Shown in pieces: positions 1-6,394 of a DNA stretch of 6,394 nt; position 1 is the stretch's first letter; every line of letters starts with the position of its first letter. Below the pieces are notes generated by a model. That model was not told the origin of the DNA and did not search any database. It was given only the letters and a program-made list of their open reading frames with translations. The position numbers were made by a program, and so were the translations under genes. The DNA comes from a bacterium (GTDB taxonomy: Bacteria; Bdellovibrionota; Bdellovibrionia; Bdellovibrionales; UBA1609), in the NCBI GenBank assembly GCA_021784635.1, contig JAJYHS010000275.1:1-6394 (forward strand), in the 5' to 3' direction.

Positions 1-185
1 ACAGTCGACTCTTTACCAAGTAAAAGGTTGACAGCCGGGTTTGCATAGCTTGCCGATTTCAGATCGGGACCGCGTGCCATACCACGTTCATCGGTGAAAA
101 TAATGTCGATGTTCCACCACGACGCCAAAATCTGTTTCAATTTTTTTATCACGTGTATGTGTTCAAACTCATCCCAATTGATCAT
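1..185 (-). CDS. Unrecognised protein, N-terminal 61 residues only (3' end beyond left edge)
   Basis: The frame opens at an ATG at 185-183 and stays open to the window edge, giving 61 residues that begin MINWDEFEHIHVIKKLKQIL. The ATG is the only ATG, GTG or TTG start after an in-frame TAG at 228-230. A G-rich stretch (GGGGGT, about 191-198) lies a few bases upstream and could serve as a weak ribosome binding site. The visible part is an amphipathic N-terminal helix, then a Trp-Trp pair, then a hydrophobic strand followed by acidic residues (IDIIFTDERG). This looks like the start of a small sensory or ligand-binding fold (PAS- or PocR-like). From memory, similar N-termini occur on Bdellovibrio regulatory proteins, but that is inference. 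There is no signal peptide or membrane segment in this part. The gene lies 80 bases after uvrA on the same strand, with no terminator between, so it may be read from the same transcript. The function is not determined. Confidence 0.6.
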   Translation of the reverse strand, partial: MINWDEFEHIHVIKKLKQILASWWNIDIIFTDERGMARGPDLKSASYANPAVNLLLGKEST

Positions 186-265
186 TTGCGTACCCCCGTA
201 AGGTCGACCAATTTTTCGACAGCGTCGCTACCTTGCTAAACTTATCGTCAAATCTTTGGACAACT

Positions 266-3106
266 TTAAGGGGATAGATATGCTTTCAAATACTGACCGG
301 TCAGGCTTGACGGGACTTTGGTCAGGTGTTCGGGGGTGCCTTCGGCAATAATTTCGCCACCTTGCTCGCCGGCATCTGGACCTAAATCCAGAATATAATC
401 CGAAGCCGCAATGACATCGAGATTGTGTTCAATTAAAAGGACACTCCCCCCCGAATCGACCAGCCGGTTAAGGACGTGAATCAGAAGCTGGATTTCGCGA
501 AAATGCAGCCCCGTAGTCGGTTCGTCGAGAATGTAAAGCGTCGAATCGTGGCGACTTTGTGAAAATTCGCGCGCGATTTTAAGTCTCTGGCTTTCGCCGC
601 CACTTAATGAACGCGCGCTCTGCCCCAGGCTAATGTATTCAAGTCCGACTTCTTTAAGCAGCGCAAGCGGTCGGCGAATGTTCGGATAATTGACAAAAAA
701 ATCCATCGCTTCGGCAACTGTCATATTCAAAATGTCGTGAATGTTTTTATTTCGATAGGTGATCTCGAGAATTTCGGGGCGAAATTTTTTGCCGTCGCAC
801 GCGTCGCACGGGATTTCAATGTCATCCATAAACATCATGTCGATTATTTCGATGCCAAGGCCCTTGCACACGGGGCAACGCCCGCCATCGACGTTTAAAC
901 TAAAAGTGCTTGCCGAATAACCGGTCGCCTTTGCTTCAGGAGTAGCCGCCATGACCGCACGAATTGCATCGTAGACTTTCATATAAGTCACCGGATTACT
1001 TCGCGCTGTGGTACCGATCGGAGTTTGGTCGATAAACAGGACGTTTTTTAAGTGTTCGGCTCCCGTAATATTTCTATGCGAAAGAGCCGGTAAAAATTCA
1101 ACCTTAAGTGCTCGCGCTAACGCCGGGTAAAGTGTATCCGAAACAAGGCTCGATTTGCCGGAGCCACTGACGCCCGTAACCGTGACGATTCGATGTAGTG
1201 GAATTCTTGCGGTGACGTTTTTTAAATTGTTCCCCGTGCACCCATCGAGCTTTATGACGTATTTATATTTGTCGATGTCCACTGGCCGTACGGTTCGCTG
1301 GGGCGTCCACTTTCGGTGTGGCCGCATAAACGGCGCCGTCGACGATTCCGTAGATTGGTAAAAATCCGCGCGCGTACCTGAAAAAACAACTTTGCCACCC
1401 AAATGGCCGCTCCCCGGGCCCATTTCTAAAATGTGGCTTGCGTTGTTGATCACGTCATGGTCATGCTCCACGACCACCAGCGTGTTATCAAGTTCGTTGA
1501 GTTTATGTAAAACGCCTATGAGCCGGTCATTGTCGCGCGGGTGAAGCCCAATTGTCGGTTCGTCTAAAACGTAAAGAGTCTGCGACAATCCAACGCCGAG
1601 TTGATTAGATAAATTCATGCGCTGAAACTCTCCGCCAGATAGCGTTTTTGTCGCGCGGTTAAGTGTCAAATATCCAATGCCGACATCGCAAAGATATTGT
1701 AGCCGCGAAACAATTTGCCTGTACGGTTCGGCGCAAATTTCACGTTCCGATTGCGAAAGCTCGATTGACTTCATGTGTTCAAAAAGTTCTTCCGCAGTCA
1801 TCGCGCATAGATCGGCAATGGTTTTACCCTGAATTAAAACTTGAAGCGCCTCAGGTTTGAGTCTTGCGCCATGACAATCGGGGCACGTAAACGGACTTTT
1901 GTGGCGGGCCAAAAAAACGCGCACGTGCATTTTATACTTTTTTGTCTCGAGATAATCGAATAGGCCCAAAACGCCGAAAAACTGGCTGTTGCCCTTCCAA
2001 ATTTGCTCGCGTTGTTTAAGCGGCAGACTCTCCCAAGGAGCATGAAGATCAATGCCTGCCTTTTTGCAATAGTTAAACAGTACGCGCCGGTCTTTTGCAC
2101 CGCTTGGCATAGCAAAGGGTTTAATTGCGCCCTCGGCAATAGTTAGCGTCGGATTTGGAATTACCTTACCTTCGTCAATGGCCAGAATATTCCCAAAACC
2201 CTTGCATGTCGGGCAGGCCCCAACAGGAGAATTAAAACTAAAAAGACTGGCATGAATATCCGGAAAGCGAAATCCACAAACGCTGCATGACACTTCTTCG
2301 CTCAAGAGCAGCCGCTTACCCTCGGTTGTCAAAGCTTCGCATTTTGCAAAATTAAAATGTGAATTATATTTGAGCGACATGTGGTAAGCTTGCGTGACTG
2401 AATCGACAATGCGCCCGCGCTCACTTTCATCAAACGAAAGCCGGTCGACCACAATATAAAAATCATCTTTGGGGAGTTTTGATTTGGCATTAATCTCAAC
2501 AATTTCGCCCAACGCAACCTGGGCCGTGGCGCCGACCGCTTTAAGTTTTCGCTTAGAACGCGCCGGTAAATAAATTCGAAGGATGCCGTCTTGTAAAAGC
2601 TCAGCAACGAGGCGCTTATCTTTGAGGCTGCGATGCTCTTTTGAAATCTGCGCCAGAATATAGCCACGAGCCGCAGAAAACTCCTTTAAAATTTTGGTGG
2701 CCGCGCGCGTGGGCGGCTCTTTTTCAACAACGATATGGTGGTCGGGACAATAGGCTCTACCAATTTTCTCGTAAAGAAGCCGCAAGAAATCAACAATTTC
2801 AGTTGATGTGCCAACATTTGACCGTGACGATTTGACGCTATTTTTCTGCTCAAGCGAAATCGCCGGCGGGATGTTCTCAACCCCTTCGAGGTCGGGCTTT
2901 GGCGCCTTGTTTAAAAATTGTTTTGTGTAGTTCGATAAGCTTTCAATATACCGACGCTGACCTTCAGCATATAACGTTTCAAAAGCAAGCGAGCTCTTGC
3001 CGGAGCCGCTCGGCCCACAAATCACTGTAAAAGAGCCCAGCGGAATTTTGACATCGATGTTCTTTAAATTATTCTGTTTGACCCCCCAAAGGTGGATCTC
3101 GGTCAT
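266..3106 (-). CDS. uvrA: UvrABC system protein A (excinuclease ABC subunit A), full length
   Basis: UvrA is the cytoplasmic damage-sensing ATPase of nucleotide excision repair. As a dimer it scans DNA, loads UvrB at lesions and then leaves. The 946-residue protein matches the usual length of about 940 and has both ABC modules. The first has Walker A GPSGSGKSS (31-39), LSGGE (489-493), Walker B LYVLDEP with D515/E516, and switch H548. The second has Walker A GVSGSGKSS (645-653), LSGGE (834-838), LYILDEP with D861/E862, and H894. Zinc-binding cysteines are intact: C274/C277 with C298/C301, and C744/C747 with C767/C770. The UvrB-binding and insertion regions fall at about 120-260 and 275-410. 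No key residue is missing. The segment around 366-411 is shorter than in E. coli UvrA and carries the variant YKMHVRVFLARH before CPDC. The ATG overlaps the mrcA stop codon in ATGA, with a weak AGGA about nine bases upstream, so translation is probably coupled to mrcA. No promoter of its own and no LexA-type site were noticed. Confidence 0.97.
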   Translation of the reverse strand: MTEIHLWGVKQNNLKNIDVKIPLGSFTVICGPSGSGKSSLAFETLYAEGQRRYIESLSNYTKQFLNKAPKPDLEGVENIPPAISLEQKNSVKSSRSNVGTSTEIVDFLRLLYEKIGRAYCPDHHIVVEKEPPTRAATKILKEFSAARGYILAQISKEHRSLKDKRLVAELLQDGILRIYLPARSKRKLKAVGATAQVALGEIVEINAKSKLPKDDFYIVVDRLSFDESERGRIVDSVTQAYHMSLKYNSHFNFAKCEALTTEGKRLLLSEEVSCSVCGFRFPDIHASLFSFNSPVGACPTCKGFGNILAIDEGKVIPNPTLTIAEGAIKPFAMPSGAKDRRVLFNYCKKAGIDLHAPWESLPLKQREQIWKGNSQFFGVLGLFDYLETKKYKMHVRVFLARHKSPFTCPDCHGARLKPEALQVLIQGKTIADLCAMTAEELFEHMKSIELSQSEREICAEPYRQIVSRLQYLCDVGIGYLTLNRATKTLSGGEFQRMNLSNQLGVGLSQTLYVLDEPTIGLHPRDNDRLIGVLHKLNELDNTLVVVEHDHDVINNASHILEMGPGSGHLGGKVVFSGTRADFYQSTESSTAPFMRPHRKWTPQRTVRPVDIDKYKYVIKLDGCTGNNLKNVTARIPLHRIVTVTGVSGSGKSSLVSDTLYPALARALKVEFLPALSHRNITGAEHLKNVLFIDQTPIGTTARSNPVTYMKVYDAIRAVMAATPEAKATGYSASTFSLNVDGGRCPVCKGLGIEIIDMMFMDDIEIPCDACDGKKFRPEILEITYRNKNIHDILNMTVAEAMDFFVNYPNIRRPLALLKEVGLEYISLGQSARSLSGGESQRLKIAREFSQSRHDSTLYILDEPTTGLHFREIQLLIHVLNRLVDSGGSVLLIEHNLDVIAASDYILDLGPDAGEQGGEIIAEGTPEHLTKVPSSLTGQYLKAYLSP
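3103..3106 (-). other. ATGA stop-start overlap joining mrcA and uvrA
   Basis: On the minus strand the four bases read ATGA. TGA (3105-3103) ends mrcA and ATG (3106-3104) starts uvrA in a different frame. The uvrA frame gives the canonical UvrA N-terminus directly from this ATG, so the overlap is not an artefact of start choice. Such overlaps usually mean that terminating ribosomes re-initiate on the next gene. Confidence 0.9.
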
Positions 3107-5961
3107 TGTGACAAATCCTGTTTATAAAAATCCTGTATTTGCGAACCGGAGTTGTTTTGGGTCGTGGTCGGTTGCGTGCCCGCAACAAACGCCTGGCGCG
3201 CAACAGCTCGAGATCGCGGAGTGGCGAGAAGTCCGGTCTTGTCGTCGATATTGGCAAAGACTATGCCGCTTGGAACTTTAAAATCTCGAACCGGCTTGCC
3301 TTTTTCTATGCGTTTCATATACGAAACCCAAATCGGAAGCGCTGCATGCGCACCCACTTCACCGCGCCCGAGCGACTGCTCTTGATCGTAACCAACCCAA
3401 ACTCCAGCCGTCGTGTCGGGCGTATAACCCATAAACCACCCATCGACAAAATCATTCGATGTCCCCGTTTTACCGGCCACCGGGCGCCCCAAAACGCGCG
3501 CTCCCATACCGGTGCCATGTTTTACAACTCCTTCGAGCAAATTCGTTATGACATAAGCCGTTTGCGGTTTAATTAATTGATTTGGGTCCTTAAAAAATAT
3601 TGGCGGCTCAGTGGCCGGATTGATCATGGTTGCTTTCGTATTTGCCGAATTATTTGCGGCATTCGTATTGTTTGAGCTTTGCGCCAGAGCATTTGCCGAA
3701 CCCGGTGCCGATTGCGTGCCCGTCGCATTTTGCTCGGCAAGACTTGTGTTGTACGCAACCACCGCTTGCTCTGCAGCGGTCAATGCAGCCGCCGGCTTCT
3801 GCCCCGCCGCGAGGGCCTGTTGATACGCAAGATATGCAACCCGGCGACGTGCAAATTCTTCTTTGTATGGCTTTTCTTGAGCTGCAAATTTCTCTCCCAT
3901 ATAAACGGTGCCCAATATTGTTTTGCCATTCTTATCCACGACCTTATCGATTAAAATCGGGCGGACTCGGCGCCCCAAGTTATCAAGTTCGGAGTAGACC
4001 TTTGTCATTTCATAAAGCGTAATGCTACTTGAACCAAGCACGAGCGTGTAATCGTGGTTCAGCGGACTGAAAATTCCGAGCCTTCGCGCATAATCAACGG
4101 CAAGTGGTATCCCAATTTTTTTCAAAATTTTGACACTTGGCACGTTGAGCGAATTGATAAGAGCATCACGAAATAAAACATCGCCTAAAAAGTGCTGGGT
4201 GTCGTCCGTTGGCGACCAGCGATCCGTGACCATTTCGTCAATGTCACCGTCTTTGATTTTTTGTTTCTGCTCAAAAACGACCGGAGCGTCGACGATTTGA
4301 GTCGCTGGCGTAAAACCATTATCAAGCGCGGCCGAATAAACAATCGGTTTAAAGGCTGAACCCGTTTGCCTTGAGGTTTGAATTGTTCGATTGAGTTTTG
4401 ATTTCGCATAATTATATCCGCCAACCATCGTGATAATATCGCCGGTCTTCTGATCAAGAGCGAGAAGCCCCGCTTGCACTTGTGGTTCTTGTTCGAGGTC
4501 CACGCGCGCGTAATCTCTAAAATTGGGGAGATCTTTCGGAAGCCGATAACGTCGTCCCTCGCGGCGCCGCAATGCCATAAGTTGGTTATAAATACGCGGC
4601 GAACTAAACGTGGGCGCGACAACTTTGACCAAAACTATATCGCCTTTTTTTAAAACCTGACTGGGTTTTGTCACAAACTTCTGGCCCCAAAAAACGTCTA
4701 CAGTAGGATCGGGTTTTCTCGCCCACTGCATCGTGTTTATGCCGATTAAACCCTTTGCTTCGGCAAAGCGAACGGCAACCAACCCCCACTTATCATCCAC
4801 CTTAATGACGATGGCTTTTACAAAGTCGCCGATATGAATATATGGCGGCAAACCTTCTTTGCCGTTTTGGTACTTTGTCAGATTGAGTGGTGCTAGCTGC
4901 GGGACAGTCCCGTCGGGTTGCAAAATCTGATACGGCTGCTCTTTTTCAATTAGTTTTTTGCGCGCTTGAGCCAAAAGTTTGATCACTTTATTCGGATTTT
5001 CTTCGTGCCCGAGTGGCCCCCGATAACCCTGCCGTTTATCAAGCGCCCTTAAGCCACGCCTTAGCGCTTTTTCGCCGGCCAGTTGTTTTGGCAAGTCAAG
5101 GCCCGTGTAGACCTTTAGCCCTCCACCGAATACGGCTGACTCACCAAGCTTTGAAATAAGCATTTGTTTAACTGTAGACAAATAATACGGCGCAGGAGTT
5201 TTAAAACCGATTTGTGTATAAATCTTGAGGGGTGTGTTGAGCGCCTTTTGCTCCTCAACTCGCGTGATCATATGATTTTTTAACATCTCGCCGAGTACAT
5301 ACCGCTGTCGGTCTTTGGCGAGCTTTGGGCTCACAACGGGGTTCATTTCGGAGGGCGCCTTTGGCAACCCAGCCAATATTGCCGCCTCGGGCAACGTAAT
5401 GTCTTTAAGCGGCTTATGAAAGTATGTTTCGCACGCCATAGCGACGCCGTACGAATCTTGACCCAAGTAAATTTGATTTAGGTACAAAAACAAAATTTGA
5501 TTTTTCGTGAACCGCCGATTCATCTCCTCGGCCAAAAACATCTCTTTGATTTTTCGCGAATAGGTCTTTTTGTCGTTGAGGAGCAGCCCGCGCGCGACTT
5601 GCTGAGTAATCGTTGAGGCCCCTTGAACTTTACCGCCGGCGCGCAAATCAACGAGAGCCGCGCGCACGATCGCTTTTACGTTGATCCCGCCGTGGTGATA
5701 AAATGTCGCGTCTTCAGCCGCGAGAAATGCGTCGACAACAACCTTAGGGATCTCCTTAAACGGAACAAGTTTGCGCCGCTCAATCGCAAACTCGCCGATT
5801 TTTGTGCCGTTTCGGTCGTAGACTCGCGTCATCAATAAAGGCTTATAATCTTTAAGCGTAAAAAGATGTGGCAGTTGTGTTTTGAGGTAAAACACATAGC
5901 CTGCAACTGATGCGACCCCGAGAAGACCCAAGACTAGAACAATGGCTATAAATTTTTTCAT
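3103..5961 (-). CDS. mrcA: Penicillin-binding protein 1A, bifunctional glycosyltransferase/transpeptidase
   Basis: This class A PBP polymerises lipid II into glycan strands and cross-links the stem peptides at the outer face of the inner membrane. The 952-residue protein starts with MKKF and a single hydrophobic anchor (about 4-25) with no cleavage site evident. The GT51 glycosyltransferase follows (about 55-230): EDATFYHHGG with catalytic E83, QGASTITQQ (113-121) and RKIKE with second catalytic E140, then ILFLYLNQIYLG. An OB-like linker occupies about 315-455. The transpeptidase (about 495-880) has SAFK with nucleophile S535 and K538, SLN (604-606) and KTGT (831-834). All catalytic motifs are intact, so it should be active and bind beta-lactams. 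It is about 100 residues longer than E. coli PBP1A, in part because of an Ala/Gln- then Asn/Ser/Thr-rich loop at about 691-785. The start is supported by the anchor sequence and a GGAG 11 bases upstream, a rather long spacing. It is the first gene of a likely mrcA-uvrA unit. PBP1A is preferred over PBP1B because of the linker type and the RQTGSAFKP and KTGTS contexts. Confidence 0.95.
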   Translation of the reverse strand: MKKFIAIVLVLGLLGVASVAGYVFYLKTQLPHLFTLKDYKPLLMTRVYDRNGTKIGEFAIERRKLVPFKEIPKVVVDAFLAAEDATFYHHGGINVKAIVRAALVDLRAGGKVQGASTITQQVARGLLLNDKKTYSRKIKEMFLAEEMNRRFTKNQILFLYLNQIYLGQDSYGVAMACETYFHKPLKDITLPEAAILAGLPKAPSEMNPVVSPKLAKDRQRYVLGEMLKNHMITRVEEQKALNTPLKIYTQIGFKTPAPYYLSTVKQMLISKLGESAVFGGGLKVYTGLDLPKQLAGEKALRRGLRALDKRQGYRGPLGHEENPNKVIKLLAQARKKLIEKEQPYQILQPDGTVPQLAPLNLTKYQNGKEGLPPYIHIGDFVKAIVIKVDDKWGLVAVRFAEAKGLIGINTMQWARKPDPTVDVFWGQKFVTKPSQVLKKGDIVLVKVVAPTFSSPRIYNQLMALRRREGRRYRLPKDLPNFRDYARVDLEQEPQVQAGLLALDQKTGDIITMVGGYNYAKSKLNRTIQTSRQTGSAFKPIVYSAALDNGFTPATQIVDAPVVFEQKQKIKDGDIDEMVTDRWSPTDDTQHFLGDVLFRDALINSLNVPSVKILKKIGIPLAVDYARRLGIFSPLNHDYTLVLGSSSITLYEMTKVYSELDNLGRRVRPILIDKVVDKNGKTILGTVYMGEKFAAQEKPYKEEFARRRVAYLAYQQALAAGQKPAAALTAAEQAVVAYNTSLAEQNATGTQSAPGSANALAQSSNNTNAANNSANTKATMINPATEPPIFFKDPNQLIKPQTAYVITNLLEGVVKHGTGMGARVLGRPVAGKTGTSNDFVDGWFMGYTPDTTAGVWVGYDQEQSLGRGEVGAHAALPIWVSYMKRIEKGKPVRDFKVPSGIVFANIDDKTGLLATPRSRAVARQAFVAGTQPTTTQNNSGSQIQDFYKQDLSQ

Positions 5962-5966
5962 TCCGT

Positions 5967-5990
5967 AAAAAGCTCCAATTTGAGCCTTTT
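5967..5990 (-). promoter_or_regulatory. Hairpin overlapping the mrcA ribosome binding site
   Basis: On the minus strand AAAAGGCTC, a six-base loop AAATTG, and GAGCTTTTT can form a nine-pair stem with one G-U pair. It lies five bases before the mrcA ATG. The right arm contains most of the GGAG ribosome binding site, so the stem could hide it. The right arm also ends in five T residues, so the structure resembles a weak intrinsic terminator or attenuator. It matters only if transcription starts upstream of it. If the extended -10 at 5991-5999 is the real promoter, the left arm is not fully transcribed. Mostly A-T pairs make the stem weak. Confidence 0.35.
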
Positions 5991-5999
5991 AGTGTATCA
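5991..5999 (-). promoter_or_regulatory. Candidate extended -10 promoter for mrcA
   Basis: The minus strand reads TGATACACT, a TGn extended -10 followed by TACACT (four of six matches to TATAAT). No good -35 box lies 16-18 bases upstream, which extended -10 promoters can tolerate. Transcription would begin near 5984 and give a leader of about 23 bases that still includes GGAG. This is a motif match only. Confidence 0.35.
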
Positions 6000-6032
6000 T
6001 TGTCGTGGGGGCACGGCCATTTGGCTTTTCGT

Positions 6033-6051
6033 AATTTGCGCAGTGCAATTT
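6033..6051. repeat. 19-base imperfect inverted repeat, possible operator
   Basis: AATTTGC and GCAATTT flank a five-base centre GCAGT; six of seven positions pair. It sits in the mrcA upstream gap. It lies just where transcription from the candidate promoter at 6053-6081 would start, a sensible place for a repressor site. The regulator is unknown, and a repeat of this size can arise by chance. Confidence 0.25.
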
Positions 6052-6052
6052 A

Positions 6053-6081
6053 AGTTTAAATCATGCCTGCATTTTAGTCGA
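6053..6081 (-). promoter_or_regulatory. Candidate upstream sigma70-type promoter for mrcA
   Basis: On the minus strand TCGACT (6081-6076) and TAAACT (6058-6053) are separated by 17 bases. Each matches four of six consensus positions. It lies directly after the terminator-like hairpin of the preceding gene. It would give a leader of about 85 bases that contains the hairpin at 5967-5990. It is an alternative to, or a partner of, the extended -10 at 5991-5999. The matches are modest. Confidence 0.25.
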
Positions 6082-6104
6082 AAAACTGGTCCCCTGCGGG
6101 GATC
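6081..6104 (-). terminator. Probable intrinsic terminator after the right-edge gene
   Basis: Directly after the TAA at 6105-6107 the minus strand forms TCCCC, loop GCA, GGGGA. One further G-C pair follows beyond an A-C mismatch, then AG and TTTTT (6085-6081). The stem is short but GC-rich and the T-run is well placed. It separates the upstream gene from mrcA and suggests that mrcA starts its own transcript. Confidence 0.6.
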
Positions 6105-6394
6105 TTATTTACCGGAAGAGCCCGAAGTCGGATTTTGAGTCTGAGAAGACGTTTCGTATGGGCATGTGCTGGGACAATTTAGATTGACCACGCCCGCCGC
6201 CGCTTTTTGGTCAAAGCAGCAATAAAATGTACTCGCATTATTGGCCTGCACCCCCGCAGCGGCACAGGCATCGATAGCGGACCTTGCATCAGTGATCGCC
6301 GTTTGGCCATACGGGAGAAAATTCTTTTTATCTTTTACTCCCCCATTTTGAGCGTGCTCGGCTTCGAGCATACTCGTATTGGCCTGTTGAAGCG
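6105..6394 (-). CDS. Unrecognised cysteine-bearing protein, C-terminal end only (5' end beyond right edge)
   Basis: The frame is open from the right edge to TAA at 6107-6105, giving 95 visible residues. An ATG at 6371-6369 would give 88 residues, but seven codons before it are also open to the edge, so the true start is probably outside the window. The visible part is rich in Ala, Asn, Gln, Ser and Thr. It has five cysteines (in FYCCFD, LNCPSTCPY and IDAC) and ends in a flexible Ser/Thr/Gln/Gly tail. Paired cysteines and the lack of charged or hydrophobic core stretches suggest an exported, disulfide-bonded domain, perhaps of a pilin-like or surface protein. That is a guess from composition. 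The reading frame is supported by the terminator directly after its stop and by the absence of stops over the whole stretch. I do not recognise the family. Confidence 0.6.
   Translation of the reverse strand, partial: LQQANTSMLEAEHAQNGGVKDKKNFLPYGQTAITDARSAIDACAAAGVQANNASTFYCCFDQKAAAGVVNLNCPSTCPYETSSQTQNPTSGSSGK

Noticed and set aside
203..208. Several GTCGAC hexamers across the window
   Set aside because: They are scattered, unspaced and mostly within codons, which is consistent with chance at this base composition.
217..227. CGAC-AGC-GTCG hairpin between uvrA and the left-edge gene
   Set aside because: The stem is only four pairs and on the minus strand it is followed by an A-run and not a T-run, so it is not a credible terminator.
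1872..1886. Extra CPDC cysteine pair in UvrA (408-411) as a possible third zinc site
   Set aside because: A C-x2-C-x-G-x-RL motif at this point is a normal UvrA feature and has no second cysteine pair nearby.
2329..2667. 112-codon minus-strand frame inside uvrA, with similar frames at 1834-2139 and 2686-2880
   Set aside because: The uvrA frame is continuous and carries conserved motifs through these regions. The alternate frames show no family resemblance and no frameshift evidence.
3139..3576. 145-codon open frame on the plus strand, and overlapping plus-strand frames at 3611-4022
   Set aside because: They lie wholly antisense to mrcA codons whose protein has clear domain motifs, have no recognisable product and follow its codon pattern. 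They are shadow frames.
4185..4622. 145-codon minus-strand frame in another phase inside mrcA
   Set aside because: It overlaps the well-supported PBP1A frame with no disruption there. Its translation is basic and low in recognisable structure.
5503..5544. Apparent loss of a conserved acidic residue in GT51 motif III (N148 where E. coli PBP1A has Glu)
   Set aside because: The second catalytic Glu is the one in RKxxE, which is present here as E140. The later position is already variable, for example Asp in E. coli PBP1B.

Overview
The window holds a compact minus-strand gene cluster: two complete genes flanked by two genes cut by the window edges. The features listed below are ordinary bacterial chromosome. 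I see no tRNA, rRNA, CRISPR array, insertion sequence, phage gene or toxin-antitoxin pair.

Read in transcription order (right to left), the layout is as follows. The C-terminal end of an unrecognised cysteine-bearing protein enters at the right edge and stops at 6105. It is followed at once by a hairpin plus T-run that looks like an intrinsic terminator. A gap of about 140 bases carries candidate promoters and inverted repeats. Next comes a full-length class A penicillin-binding protein of the PBP1A type (mrcA, 3103-5961), a bifunctional cell-wall synthase. Its stop codon overlaps the start of a full-length uvrA (266-3106), the damage-recognition ATPase of nucleotide excision repair, in a 4-base ATGA. 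After an 80-base gap with no visible terminator, a last gene starts at 185 and runs off the left edge. Only its first 61 residues are visible.

Organism: the PBP1A has an N-terminal membrane anchor, a GT51 domain, an OB-like linker and a transpeptidase domain, the arrangement of Gram-negative PBP1A proteins. The flavour of the UvrA and of the left-edge N-terminus reminds me of Bdellovibrio-like or other 'deltaproteobacterial' genomes. That assignment comes from memory of family resemblance and is not proven by the sequence. GC content looks moderate and even across the window, with no sign of a transferred island.

Functionally, mrcA and uvrA are most likely one transcriptional unit with translational coupling. 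Cell-wall synthesis and DNA repair have no direct biochemical link, so the pairing may only reflect genome compaction, or shared growth-linked expression. The points most worth a second look are this coupling, a long low-complexity loop inside the PBP1A transpeptidase domain, a shortened central segment in UvrA, a hairpin over the mrcA ribosome binding site, and the unidentified cysteine-bearing protein at the right edge. I found no convincing new biological system.
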